Shown piece after piece: positions 1 to 8,291 of a stretch of DNA of 13,612 nt. The notes below the pieces were generated by a model that was not told the DNA's origin, did no database searches, and saw only the letters and a list, made by a program, of their open reading frames with translations. Source of the stretch: Thoreauomyces humboldtii (Eukaryota > Chytridiomycota > Chytridiomycetes > Spizellomycetales > Powellomycetaceae); NCBI GenBank assembly GCA_027596035.1, contig JADGJA010000630.1, positions 1-13,612 of the forward strand, read 5' to 3'. The position numbers were made by a program, and so were the translations under genes. Numbering within the stretch: position 1 is the stretch's first letter; every line of letters begins with the position of its first letter.

Positions 1-570
1 TGATAAGGCAGTGCAGTAGTGATTTCTGATACGGGTATGACAAGTGACGACTGGCAGAGCTTCAGTAGTGATGTTCAAGAGTGAACGACGGAGAGGGATG
101 GTAAGGACGTGCTGAAGGGGTCTTGTTTTCTTTATGTGTGCTGCCGGCGGGAGGGGCGGGGGCCGGTGGGGGGAAAGGGTTATCGGTTGAAATCGGTGAG
201 CAGGGAGCAGGAACCACCACCACCTGCCCCCTCCCCGGAGACCAGCAGACCTCCCCACTCCACTCCTCGCTCTCCCTCTCTCGGAGTCTCTCCTCCTCTC
301 TCTTGGTTTCGACACGAGGGAAATCCTTCGGAGGGTGTCTCGCCTTTTCCTCTTTTGCCCACCCCCGATAGGGAAACCCCAGCTGCGCGCGTGACGGCGC
401 AAAATCAGATGCGCTTTTCCATGATTCCAGACGCTCGGCTTCCCGCGCTTCACCTTGTCGGACCCACGGAGCAAGCTTCTTTTATTATCTCTCTCTCGGC
501 TGAACCCTGTGACTTGCCCGTGGCCAACAAAGACCACATGCACATTCACATGTTCTGTTCTTGCTAATCT

Positions 571-594
571 TTTTTTTTTTTGTGTTTTTTTTTT
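571..594. repeat. T-rich homopolymer tract
   Basis: Eleven T, then GTG, then a further ten T. This could be a polypyrimidine or nucleosome-excluding tract, or a pol III-type stop for a transcript on the plus strand, but no such RNA gene is visible upstream. Confidence 0.6.
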
Positions 595-690
595 CCTGAT
601 ATTCCTTAACCCCAGCGTTGTACTTGTACCGGTATGTGTATCTCCCCTCACCTCAGGACTCCCCTGGCCTCCCCACCACTTCCGCATCGA

Positions 691-781
691 TGTACAGTAC
701 TGTACTGTACAGTAGACACCATGCTACTCGGTAGGCATGTACAGCTGTACCAGATCAGCAATAGTGAAATACATGTGTACA
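691..781. promoter_or_regulatory. Cluster of TGTAC/GTACA palindromes
   Basis: Six copies of TGTAC start at 691, 701, 706, 738, 746 and 776. Several lie inside perfect palindromes: GTACAGTACTGTAC (692-705), TACTGTACAGTA (703-714) and GTACAGCTGTAC (739-750). The arrangement suggests repeated binding sites for a dimeric regulator, or DNA able to fold back on itself. No gene next to it is identified, so its target is unknown. Confidence 0.4.
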
Positions 782-841
782 TTCTATCGGTGAATGTATA
801 TATACGTGAGCTTGATGACTCGCCGCGCGAATACAGCGATC

Positions 842-860
842 AAAAAATAATCATGTAAAA
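842..860 (-). terminator. Probable pol III terminator of tRNA-Leu
   Basis: On the minus strand, TTTT (860-857) and TTTTTT (847-842) occur 37 and 50 nt downstream of the tRNA 3' end. Oligo-T runs end RNA polymerase III transcription. The spacing is rather long but plausible. Confidence 0.45.
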
Positions 861-896
861 GATATTTCCACAGATGCAAATATATCGTGCAATGCG

Positions 897-978
897 TACA
901 ACGAGCGAGATTTGAACTCGCGCCTCCGAAGAGATCACGACCTGAACGTGACGCCTTAGACCGCTCGGCCATCGTTGC
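897..978 (-). tRNA. tRNA-Leu (anticodon CAG), intact
   Basis: The 82-nt minus-strand gene folds as a complete class II tRNA. The acceptor stem is GCAACGA with TCGTTGT (one terminal G-U pair) and the discriminator base is A. The D stem is GCC/GGC, and the anticodon stem TCACG/CGTGA holds the loop TTCAGGT. The long variable arm (CTC-TTCG-GAG) is typical of leucine tRNAs, and the T arm is GCGAG-TTCAAAT-CTCGC. The anticodon CAG reads CUG. U33 and G37 are present and the discriminator is A, which fits leucine rather than the serine reassignment seen in some yeasts. CCA is not encoded and there is no intron. A TATATAAT-like box lies about 42-49 bp upstream. A second, interrupted copy lies at 11148-11444. 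Confidence 0.95.
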
Positions 979-1099
979 GGAAGTTGAAACGTGTTCTGGA
1001 AGGTCTAGCCCTCCGACCGTATATAATCCATCCCAGCCTTTGCTGTCAGTTGAATCGAATCTTGCCTGACCGTCCTTATGCAAAGCTAGTAACTTCACC
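979..1099 (-). repeat. Duplicated tRNA-Leu 5' flank, copy 1
   Basis: About 120 bp upstream of the intact tRNA-Leu is clearly homologous, with scattered substitutions and small indels, to 11445-11567 upstream of the interrupted copy. Shared landmarks are GTGTTCTGGAA, the TATATA box, CAGTTGAATCGAATCTTG and AAGCTAGTAAC. Similarity stops after CTTCACC/CCTCACC. The duplication is direct and is mostly on the promoter side of the tRNA; only about 12 bp of the 3' side are similar. Confidence 0.85.
1019..1027 (-). promoter_or_regulatory. Upstream TATA-like box of tRNA-Leu
   Basis: ATTATATAC on the minus strand lies 41-49 bp upstream of the tRNA 5' end. The same element is kept at about the same distance in the flank of the second tRNA copy (around 11484-11491). 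Upstream TATA boxes position TFIIIB at tRNA genes in some fungi and plants. Confidence 0.5.
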
Positions 1100-1235
1100 G
1101 GTGCCCAGCCGGTGCCAAGAAGTTCTTGTCGCTCGGAATTGATTGATTTTCGAGAACCTCAGATACGATCACTTATCTCCTCCAATGCATCCTCTAAGAA
1201 CAGCTTTAGAACAGGCAGTGCAAACCATTCGGTTG

Positions 1236-2041
1236 TCAGTCCATACCCATTTTTCCACAGTAGCCGTTATATATTTGCATGAGGTCAAGGATTTTTGACT
1301 TGAGCCTGAGTTAAAGGTGAAGTACGATTGTTTCGTTGTTAGGCTTTGGAACGGACCGCTCGATAAGACAAGTCAGATTCTTTCGACTCACCTCCCCGCG
1401 AATACGCTGCAATCCTCGCGTTGTTTCCGAGTAAGGACACATTCCTCATCCTCCCCGTCATCTTCGCTATCGTCGTATATCCTCCCACGATTTCGCGTCG
1501 GTGACGGCGGCGACGTGGCGGCCAGAAATCTCTTCGTCAGGGTGGATTCGTTTTCGATGCAGTCCATGAAGTCACCGATGACTTCGAGCTGCCAGGCGTC
1601 CACCCCCATTTGTTGATCCTGGTCATTGTGGTCGAAGCGTGGCAGGGAAGTGACGCTTGGATCCGTTGAAACGGTCCGCCATCTCTCACGGGGCTTCCGC
1701 ATGGCATCACGATCCGCCTTTGCCGACTCGTGGAACGCATCCTTGCAGACCGTCGAAGTGTGTGCCTCTAGCAAGCGCTCCAACGTCGCTCGACGTCGCA
1801 CCGCAAGGTGCACAGAAGACCGGGCTTTCTCTGCGGCCCGATCCCAGTCGAGTTCTCGACGGGTTCGTTCGTCCGAAGCTTGCCGTTGTAGGTTGCGGAC
1901 CTCGCACGCGAGATCGGGTGACCAGGATTGGCGGCGTTGCTTCTTGGACGTAGAGGGACGAGCCGGGATGACGTGGGAAAATAAGTCGATACGGGGTCCC
2001 ATGGGATGGAGACGCTGTTTGGCCTCGCCTGTACGAGGCAT
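1236..2041 (-). CDS. Unknown protein with coiled-coil and acidic segments, 239 aa, two exons
   Basis: I do not recognise this protein. Exon 1 is 2041-1392 and starts at the first ATG after an in-frame TAA. It ends at AG|GTGAGT. An 86-nt intron (1391-1306) has branch-like CCTAAC and ends CTCAG. Exon 2 (1305-1236) keeps the frame and adds a helix-like, hydrophobic C-terminus (KSKILDLMQIYNGY) before TGA. Without splicing the frame would stop inside the donor site. The protein has a basic N-terminus, an Arg/Glu-rich probable coiled coil at about residues 43-115, a disordered linker, a second hydrophobic helix (about 145-165, WQLEVIGDFMDCIE) and an acidic stretch (DDSEDDGEDEE, about 190-202). It shares a short bidirectional promoter with CFAP300. 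The ACGCGT boxes there would suit a G1/S-expressed gene, but its role is open. Confidence 0.65.
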
Positions 2042-2105
2042 TGTTTGTAGCTGCTGTGGAATGTTTTAGGTTCGGGCAGGAAAGAGGAATCGGCTGCCTG
2101 AATGA

Positions 2106-2156
2106 ACGCGTCGCTCTCGTTGCCCCCCGCCGACGCGTCAGTTACGCGTAACGCGT
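2106..2156. promoter_or_regulatory. Four ACGCGT (MCB/MluI) boxes in a bidirectional promoter
   Basis: ACGCGT occurs at 2106-2111, 2133-2138, 2144-2149 and 2151-2156. Two copies lie within longer palindromes, GACGCGTC and TTACGCGTAA. The cluster is 65-115 bp upstream of the minus-strand ATG at 2041 and 101-151 bp upstream of the CFAP300 ATG at 2257. In fungi ACGCGT is the MluI cell-cycle box bound by the Mbp1/Swi6-type factor MBF, which drives G1/S transcription. Binding here is inferred from the motif only. Confidence 0.6.
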
Positions 2157-2256
2157 CTCGCTCGCTGTCCCCATCCCTCTTGGAACCGCCCACCTTTCGC
2201 GCATAGATTGTGCTGTTCCTCCGCCTCATTGCCTACTCCCTCGACATAGTCCCGAG

Positions 2257-3247
2257 ATGATTTCCGACATCAGCCCACCTTCGACTCTGCCCACGGGGAA
2301 ATCAGCCCCAGAAGAAAAGCGCTTTCGGTTCCATCCGGTGCCAGGATACAAAGCGGCCGGCTTCCACTCAAAGGACGTGCAGGACCTTCTCTTCAAATGG
2401 TAGACCTCGACCTCCTCACTCTCTAAAAGACCGGGCTCCAGACCCACCAACCAACCAACCAACCAAAACCCTTTCTTTTTCCCAGGGGCATGCAGGACCA
2501 TGCCTATCTCCAAAAATACACGTACGATCAGCACATGCAACCTTACGAACTTTCCCGCTTCCTCGTCGATCTCGTCAACGACCCGTCCGTCAACCCACAC
2601 GTGCGAGTCCTCGGCACAAAGGACAGGTGGTGCACCCTCGGCACCGTCTCGGCCGTCCACACCGAACCCACCTCCCACACCGTCACCACCCTCGCCTTCT
2701 TCGACCGACTCCGTCCCGTCGAGGGAGGACCCGTGGTCAGAAAGACCGGCGAGATCGTCAAGTGTCTGGACGAGTACCATGAAAGGTTCCTGGTGGCAGA
2801 TGAGCTGAGGAGATGTTTGATCGTGGAGGAGGCCGAGACCTACGCCTTGTTCGGACAGGAGGAGAGGGAGGAGTTCATCTTCCACGTCTTCAAGGCGCTT
2901 TGCCTCGGTGGGAAGCTCTGTCAATACGAGGACGAGCTCGAGCCGTATCTCAATGCGACAAAGCTGATATACAAGGATCTCATCAGGTACCAAGCTTTAC
3001 TTACCCTCCGGAAAGCCCAGGCGTCGGGAAACACTCATCCGTCTCTTTCCTTTCCACTAGCGTGGCAAAGGATCCACAGACCAACAAGCTCCGCGTGTCA
3101 TCCTTGGTGTACAAGGTGACTGGCCTGGATTCGTCAGTTTCGCCACTGTTCCCCTCGGAACATCCGCAGAACTTCTGTTATGTGAGCATCGACCCGATGA
3201 AGCGGACCGTAAGCCTGCTCTATCACGCAAGCGACACGTACTACTAG
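2257..3247 (+). CDS. CFAP300: Cilia- and flagella-associated protein 300 (CFAP300)
   Basis: CFAP300 (human C11orf70) is a cytoplasmic factor needed to assemble axonemal dynein arms in motile cilia. The exons are 2257-2399, 2486-2986 and 3061-3247. The introns are 86 and 74 nt with GT-AG ends, and the joined frame gives 276 aa; the human protein is 267 aa by memory. The family is recognised from the run of conserved segments: the aromatic/basic N-terminus (FRFHPVPGYKAAGFHSKDVQDLLFKW), TVTTLAFFDRL, GEIVKCLDEYHERFLVADELR, EREEFIFHVFKALCLGGKLCQYED and TKLIYKDLI (about 187-214), and the C-terminal FCYVSIDPMKRTVSLLYHAS. Both splice junctions restore conserved residues: Trp48 and the DLIS/VAKDP junction. 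The gene is divergent from the unknown gene at 2041 and converges on the gene ending at 3422. Its presence implies a flagellated life stage. Confidence 0.93.
2447..2466 (+). repeat. (CCAA)5 microsatellite in CFAP300 intron 1
   Basis: Five perfect CCAA units lie just before the polypyrimidine tract and CCCAG acceptor of CFAP300 intron 1. Length changes would alter intron size but not the protein. Confidence 0.85.
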
Positions 3248-3421
3248 AGCTTCCCCGGCGGTAACCTCCACTGATGACACGATGCGCGGCGGAGCCTTTC
3301 ATTCCGGAATAATCGTCGAACCAATATTGATTTAAGTTAGTGATTTACGTGGCAGAGCTTGGAGAGGAATGAAACTAGCCAGACAGTTGGCATGGATAAG
3401 GTGATCGCTGTACAGCACTGG

Positions 3422-5151
3422 TCACATGGCGAAACTCGTCTTTCGACCCTTGTTCGGCCGCATGGCCAGCAAATAATCTTGCGTGTAGGTCCTTGCAGAG
3501 AGTATGTGAGGGGCGACGAACCGGCCGTCAGCACCCTCTCCATCAGACTCGTCGAAAGCCGGCCCCTCTTCATCCGGCAATTCGGAATCCTCGTTACCTT
3601 CCGCGATGGGAGGTACAGGATCCGCGGCGGCCAGTCGAGACATGGATGGGATGCGAATGGGAAGTGAGCTAGAGTAGAGGGCTAGAGCTGCCGCATTCGA
3701 GTCTTCCGTCGGAGAATCTAGCCGAGAAGAACGACGAACGTTAGCTTCCGCACTCCTAGATGTTTGAATTCGAGGCTATGACTTACCTGAAGACTCATCC
3801 TCAGCCACGTCGTCGTCTGTCTCAGGCCCCATGTCCTGGAACCTGTCTGTTGGTCTATCCTCAAATCCATCGAGTTCGAAGATGGCTGGGGAAGGTTGTG
3901 TCAAACGTCTGTAGAGAGATCGGCAGACCTGCTACGCGCCGAAAGGAACGTACCATCGCCTTCGTCAGACGCATAGGCGGAGTCTCGGGACTCGTCCTCG
4001 CCCGGTCCATTTTCCCTGACATTCCCAAATCGGACCTTACGCACAGGTTCCGATGCATCGTCGGAACCGGGTGCATCTTCCGCTTTCGGTAGGATGGAAT
4101 CTGTCGGCACAGGTGATGCCTGTGTCACGCTCGGGGCAAGGCTTCGCCGCCTAGGTCGGGCAGCATGTGCTTCTAACCCGACTCCACCCCTCTGGTAAAA
4201 GGATCCCGCTGTAGCCGCATCATCGTGAAGCGGATGTGCCGTGTCCAGAGTGACCGTAAGACCCGGAGTATGTATCCGCCCAGTCGATGGTCCGGGTTCC
4301 CCGGCTGGCAAATGCCGATTGAGCCGATCGCGATGCAGATTGCACACTTGGGCCCAAAGAATGTCTGCATCGCGGCTTATGCGAGTCTGCTCGCGTTCTA
4401 GCAGAGCCTGCTGCTCAACGCGAAACGCGATTATACGCTCCTCCATCTGTATCCGCTTGGACTCCATAGACCGTTTGATGGCTCCATCAAACGCTGCATG
4501 AGCCTCGGCCAGGCCGTATTCTTCGGCTGCAGTTGCAATCATAGATTTTAGTCATATCGTACGTTTCGGCGATCGTGACGTTCAAGCACGTACGAGTATG
4601 GGGTCCCTTTCCATGGTTGCTCATCAGAACAATCCTACAGGACTCGCTGAATTGAGATGTTTGTTTGACCGCATCGATTTCAGCTCCGTGCTTCGCATAT
4701 GTTAATAGAGGACTCGTGAGTCAAAAGGTTCCTGACTGAGCGAACATGGCGAACTCACGATAGTGTCTATGCCTAGAAGAATGACTCCGTTAAGAGGAGA
4801 ATGGGAGGCCAGATCTGCGAGAGCGTGGTGGGATCCCGGATCCGTTCGAATGAAGTAAGCGGAACAGGAGCAGTTCAGGCATCGCACTTCGAGCCATGGC
4901 CCTTCGTGCAGGATGTGTTTGAGGAGCAGGCGATGCTCGATTGTAATTCCGCCCAGTCCCAGAGACGCTTTGAAGCCCTTTACAGATGGTGTCTCTTCCA
5001 CAAAAGGAAGGTGGTCCCGTTTCGGGGGTACATGGTGGGAGGAGGTGCCGTTTGGAAGCGGTGGACGCGGCGAGGAGACGGCAAGAGAGGGAGAAGGTTG
5101 GCCGCTAACTCGGACCTTGACGTTGAGACAAGGACAAGAATGCAGAGACAT
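3422..5151 (-). CDS. Unknown 485-aa protein with Cys motifs, coiled coil and conserved-looking C-terminus, five exons
   Basis: I do not recognise this gene. I rebuilt it from splice signals: exons 5151-4759, 4690-4594, 4526-3954, 3885-3787 and 3717-3422. The introns are 68, 67, 68 and 69 nt, all GT-AG with GTGAGT, GTACGT, GTACGT and GTAAGT donors, and every phase joins. Residues 1-131 hold CxC (6-8) and CxxCxC (91-96) pairs that could bind zinc, plus helix-like IEHRLLLKHILHEGPW. Residues 165-232 form a charged, probably coiled-coil helix. Next come a disordered basic/proline region and an acidic part (IFELDGFED, 356 onward). The tail contains LYSSSLPIRIPS (401-412) and FVAPHILSARTY (454-465), which look like short conserved motifs. 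SLPIRIP faintly resembles the SLPVSVPVW motif of AKT1S1/PRAS40, which is too weak to name it. Alternatively, exons 1-2 could be a separate gene from exons 3-5, but phase and intron size favour one gene. Confidence 0.68.
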
Positions 5152-5839
5152 GTGACGCTGGAGAATCTATTGCTATGTTGGGTGATAAAGCGATGCTGGA
5201 GAAGGAGGGGTGGGAATCTTGGCGAGTATGGACCTACAGTACCTTGGCGAGTTGGAATATGGCCAGGGCGTTTCGTCAGAGCATCCCCCTAGAGCAGGGT
5301 TAGGGTCCGTGACTACTGACCGACTCGTGTGTCGTCGATGAGGTCATGGACTCATGGATCCCCCGTCCCATCCGACTCCAGGATGATATTGGGAGGATGC
5401 TGCCAGCCAGGGCGGGTTTCCGCGAGCGTCGTGTGGACGCGTAGGAAGGCGTCTCGTTGACCTTTCCCACCATCAGTCGGAACGTATGATGCTATGATAC
5501 AGAAGGCAACAGAGATTCATGAAGCCTGTGGACTTGCACATCCTCCCATCGCATAGCCGAAAAGGAGGCCAGTTTCCGCTCTGCAGATCGCGGTTGATCG
5601 GGGAAGAGATCATGTACTGTACTATACGCAGCAACACGTGTAATGCAGCTGGCTTCCGAGGACCGCTCCGAAAAAAACCTAGTATGGCGCGCAGTCTGGG
5701 AGGCTGCCGTGGCTTTCGGCCATGGCTGTCGTTCCAGACAGGTGTGATGAATGGGTGCGCGGTGAGCGCCACACCCGGCACCTTCCGAAATCATCCGGTG
5801 TACGCTAGAGCACGCTGCACATACAGTAGTCTACCAGCG
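5152..5839. other. Divergent intergenic region between the 485-aa gene and PEPCK
   Basis: No convincing coding region is present: open frames of about 100-138 codons occur but look random and overlap each other on both strands. The region presumably holds the promoters of the minus-strand gene (ATG 5151) and PEPCK. A telomere-like AGGGTTAGGGT lies at 5296-5306, and a TGTAC repeat (CATGTACTGTACTA) lies near 5610-5625. Confidence 0.6.
5296..5306 (-). promoter_or_regulatory. Telo-box-like ACCCTAACCCT motif
   Basis: AGGGTTAGGGT on the plus strand reads ACCCTAACCCT towards the minus-strand gene starting at 5151, about 145 bp upstream of its ATG. Similar telo-boxes are bound by Tbf1/Teb1/Rap1-type Myb proteins in fungi. 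Function here is inferred from the motif only. Confidence 0.35.
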
Positions 5840-5847
5840 TATATAAA
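5840..5847 (+). promoter_or_regulatory. TATA box of PEPCK
   Basis: TATATAAA lies about 200 bp upstream of the PEPCK ATG and is followed by a pyrimidine-rich stretch (5851-5900) suited to transcription start. The distance to the ATG is explained by a probable 5' UTR intron. Confidence 0.6.
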
Positions 5848-5905
5848 CGTCTTCCCATCCCTGTTCCCCCCTCTTGTTCATCGCTTCCCACCCTCGTACT
5901 CGCAG

Positions 5906-6011
5906 GTAAGAAAGGCTCAGAGCTTGGATGCATAATATCCTTCGCGTGGGAGCGCGTCCATCTCCAAGATGGCAATGGCTTTCATTTGCTCAACCCGCAC
6001 TCTACATATAG
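5906..6011 (+). other. Probable 5' UTR intron of PEPCK
   Basis: GCAG|GTAAGA at 5905/5906 is a strong donor. A branch-like GCTCAAC and an acceptor ACATATAG (ending 6011) follow, giving a 106-nt intron wholly upstream of the ATG at 6046. This is inferred from signals only. An unspliced leader would contain several upstream ATGs (for example in GGATGCAT and AAGATGGCAATGG), which favours splicing. Confidence 0.5.
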
Positions 6012-6045
6012 ACGCCCTCATAACATCCAACACCGACTCACAACA

Positions 6046-7977
6046 ATGGTCAACAACGGATTGACGGGTTCGAAAGAACAAAAAGAGATGCACGACGAGG
6101 TTTGCAGTTCAGTGTAATCCGCTTATACCCCGTCGACAGTTCTGAACGTGCTTCCTTGGGTCGTCCACAGATCCACCTGGCTCTCCATACGGTGGCCCGA
6201 GTCGATTACAACAAGCCCATCATCCGCAATGCTAGTGTGGCCCGCCTTTACGAGGAGGCCCTCGCATACGAGAAGGGCACCGTCCTGACTGCGTCTGGAG
6301 CCCTTGCGACAGACAGCGGTGCGAAATCTGGCCGTTCCCCGAAGGACAAGCGTATCGTGGAGGAGGAGTCGTCCAAGAACAACATCTGGTGGGGTCCCGT
6401 AAACGTTGGCATGAGCGAAAACTCGTTCATGGTCAACCGGGAGCGCGCCATCGACTACCTCAACACCCGTGAGCGTCTCTATGTCTTCGACGGATTCGCC
6501 GGATGGGACCCAAAGTAAGCGTGCTTCTTCAGTTCGCCCAACTTTTTTGGATGCGTTACGCTGACACTGGGAACAGATACCGCATCAAAGTCCGAGTTGT
6601 TTGCGCTAGCGCGTACCATAAGCTCTTCATGCACAACATGTTGATCCGACCTACGGCAGATGAGCTCGCAAACTTTGGAGAGCCTGATTTCACCATCTTC
6701 AACGGAGGAGCGTTCCCTGCCAACCGATACACCACTGGCATGACTTCCACGACCTCCGTGTGCCTCAACTTCAAGCGTGCCGAGATGGTTATTCTTGGTA
6801 CTGAGTACGCCGGAGAGATGAAGAAGGGGTAAGCTATCATATTGGACGTCGTGGACATTCGCGCCGATCTGCTTACCACTTTTCTGCTCGGTTAACCAGC
6901 ATTTTCACCGTCATGCACTACTACATGCCAAAAGCCGGTGTCCTGTCTCTCCACTCTTCCGCGAACGAAGGTGCCAAGGGTGATGTGTCTCTCTTCTTCG
7001 GCCTAAGTGGAACCGGCAAGACCACGCTATCGGCGGACCCTACCCGGTTCCTTATTGGTGACGACGAGCACTGCTGGTCGGACGACGGTGTCTTCAACAT
7101 CGAGGGAGGATGTTATGCGAAGACCATCGACCTCTCCGCTGAGAAGGAGCCCGAGATCTTCAACGCCATCCGCTTCGGAGCGGTGCTGGAGAACGTCGTC
7201 TACGACCCTCACACGCGCGTCGTCGACTATTCCGACAAGACCAAGACGGAGAACACGCGTTGTGCGTACCCCATCGAGCACATCCCCAATGCAAAGATTC
7301 CCTGCATCGGCTCCCACCCCAAGAACATCATTCTCCTCACGTGTGATGCTTTCGGTGTCCTTCCCCCGGTTTCGAAGCTTACCCCTGAGCAAGCCATGTA
7401 CCACTTCATGTCCGGATACACTGCCAAGATCGCCGGAACCGAGGAAGGCGTCACGGAACCCGAGGCTACCTTCTCTACCTGCTTCGGCGCCCCCTTCCTG
7501 GTTCGTTTGTTTGGCCTGCCATCTTTTCCCCCCGGCACCATTCCGCTTCGCTTACGCAAAATGTTTTTTCTACCCGTTTCATAGGTGTGGCACCCGACCA
7601 AGTACGCCACCATGCTCGCCGAGAAGATGCAGAAGCACCAAGCCGACGCCTGGCTCATCAACACGGGATGGAACGGCGGACCTTACGGCGTCGGCAAGCG
7701 CGTCGCCCTCAAATACTCTCGTGCCATCATCGACGCCATCCACAACGGAGAGCTCGCAAAGGCCAGCTACGAGCTCTACCCAAAGTTCAACCTGCACATC
7801 CCCACCACCTGCACCAACGTGCCCTCCGAGATCCTCAACCCGGCAAAGACCTGGTCCGGAACCCAGAAGACCTACGACGCGGCCCTCGACAAGCTCGCCG
7901 GTCTCTTCAACTCCAACTTCGAGGCGTACAAGGACAAGGCGCTTCCCGGCGTCATCGCTGCCGGACCCAAGATCTGA
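6046..7977 (+). CDS. PCK1: Phosphoenolpyruvate carboxykinase (ATP), PEPCK
   Basis: Converts oxaloacetate and ATP to phosphoenolpyruvate, CO2 and ADP, the committed cytosolic step of gluconeogenesis. The exons are 6046-6099, 6171-6514, 6577-6828, 6900-7500 and 7585-7977. The introns are 71, 62, 71 and 84 nt and all frames join to 547 aa, matching the roughly 550 aa of fungal enzymes. Visible motifs are SGRSPKDKR (oxaloacetate-site Arg73), GEMKKG (K215/K216) and SLHSSANEG (His235). The P-loop is GLSGTGKTT (251-259), IGDDEHCW has the metal-site Asp271/272, and EGGCYAKT is present. [14 protein letters not shown] and [29 protein letters not shown] (adenine/ATP site) follow. The metal ligands (Lys, His, Asp) are assigned by comparison with the E. 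coli enzyme. The first intron donor is the weaker GTTTGC and the N-terminus is short and variable, so the start is slightly less certain. The gene converges on the zinc-finger gene; glucose repression is typical of the family. Confidence 0.97.
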
Positions 7978-8291
7978 AGGAAGAAACTCGGACTTTTCCA
8001 CTCTGGCTTTTTGTTTCCTTGCGGAACCCCTTATAACCCACTCAACGCATGCTGTCTTTCTTGGAATGAAAAAAGAATCAATTATTCACACGCAGACGCA
8101 ATGCAACGCAAGGTACATGGCCGAACATGTCGTGATGGTTGGGTATTGAAAGAGTGGAGGTGCAGAAGAAGCAAGTGGAAAGGGTCATTCACGATTGCGC
8201 CAGCGATCCCATAACCCCCCGAAGAAATACTCATGCAAATCGCAGACCGAACCGTCTTTTCCAAACCGGAGTGGAGGCGGCATGGAGCGCA
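7978..8291. other. Convergent 3' intergenic region of PEPCK and zinc-finger gene
   Basis: Only 314 bp separate the two stop codons, so this must hold both 3' UTRs. On the plus strand AATGAAAAAAGAATCAA (near 8065-8081) is an A-rich element that could direct PEPCK polyadenylation. No gene is seen. Confidence 0.5.

Larger units (their letters stand above)
1..896. other. Non-coding stretch, no gene recognised
   Basis: No open frame here looks like a protein: the candidates are low-complexity, have no family resemblance and lack convincing splice sites. The stretch holds a pyrimidine-rich segment (about 230-310), a T-tract broken by one TGTG (571-594) and a cluster of TGTAC palindromes (691-781). 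It may be untranslated or regulatory DNA of a gene beyond the left edge, but nothing proves that. Confidence 0.6.

Noticed and set aside
109..567. A 152-codon plus-strand frame near the left edge
   Set aside because: It has no ATG at its listed start and is made of pyrimidine-rich low-complexity sequence, with another frame of similar quality overlapping it.
897..978. CUG reassignment to serine because the anticodon is CAG
   Set aside because: U33, G37, discriminator A and the leucine-type variable arm match a normal tRNA-Leu, with no sign of serine identity.
897..1099. The repeated tRNA cassette as a tRNA-derived SINE
   Set aside because: Homology extends mainly upstream of the tRNA, into the promoter, not into a 3' body or tail. 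A retrotransposed RNA would show the opposite.
4801..5292. A 163-codon plus-strand open frame
   Set aside because: It is antisense to exon 1 of the 485-aa gene, whose minus-strand reading is supported by consistent splice sites and helical sequence.
5519..5935. A 138-codon plus-strand frame in the PEPCK promoter region
   Set aside because: It spans the TATA box and leader of PEPCK and overlaps two minus-strand frames of similar size. The composition looks random.
7007..8149. A 380-codon plus-strand open frame overlapping PEPCK
   Set aside because: It is a +1 shadow of PEPCK exons 4 and 5: Arg/Ser/Thr/Pro-rich, with no family resemblance, and it reads through the intron and 3' UTR.
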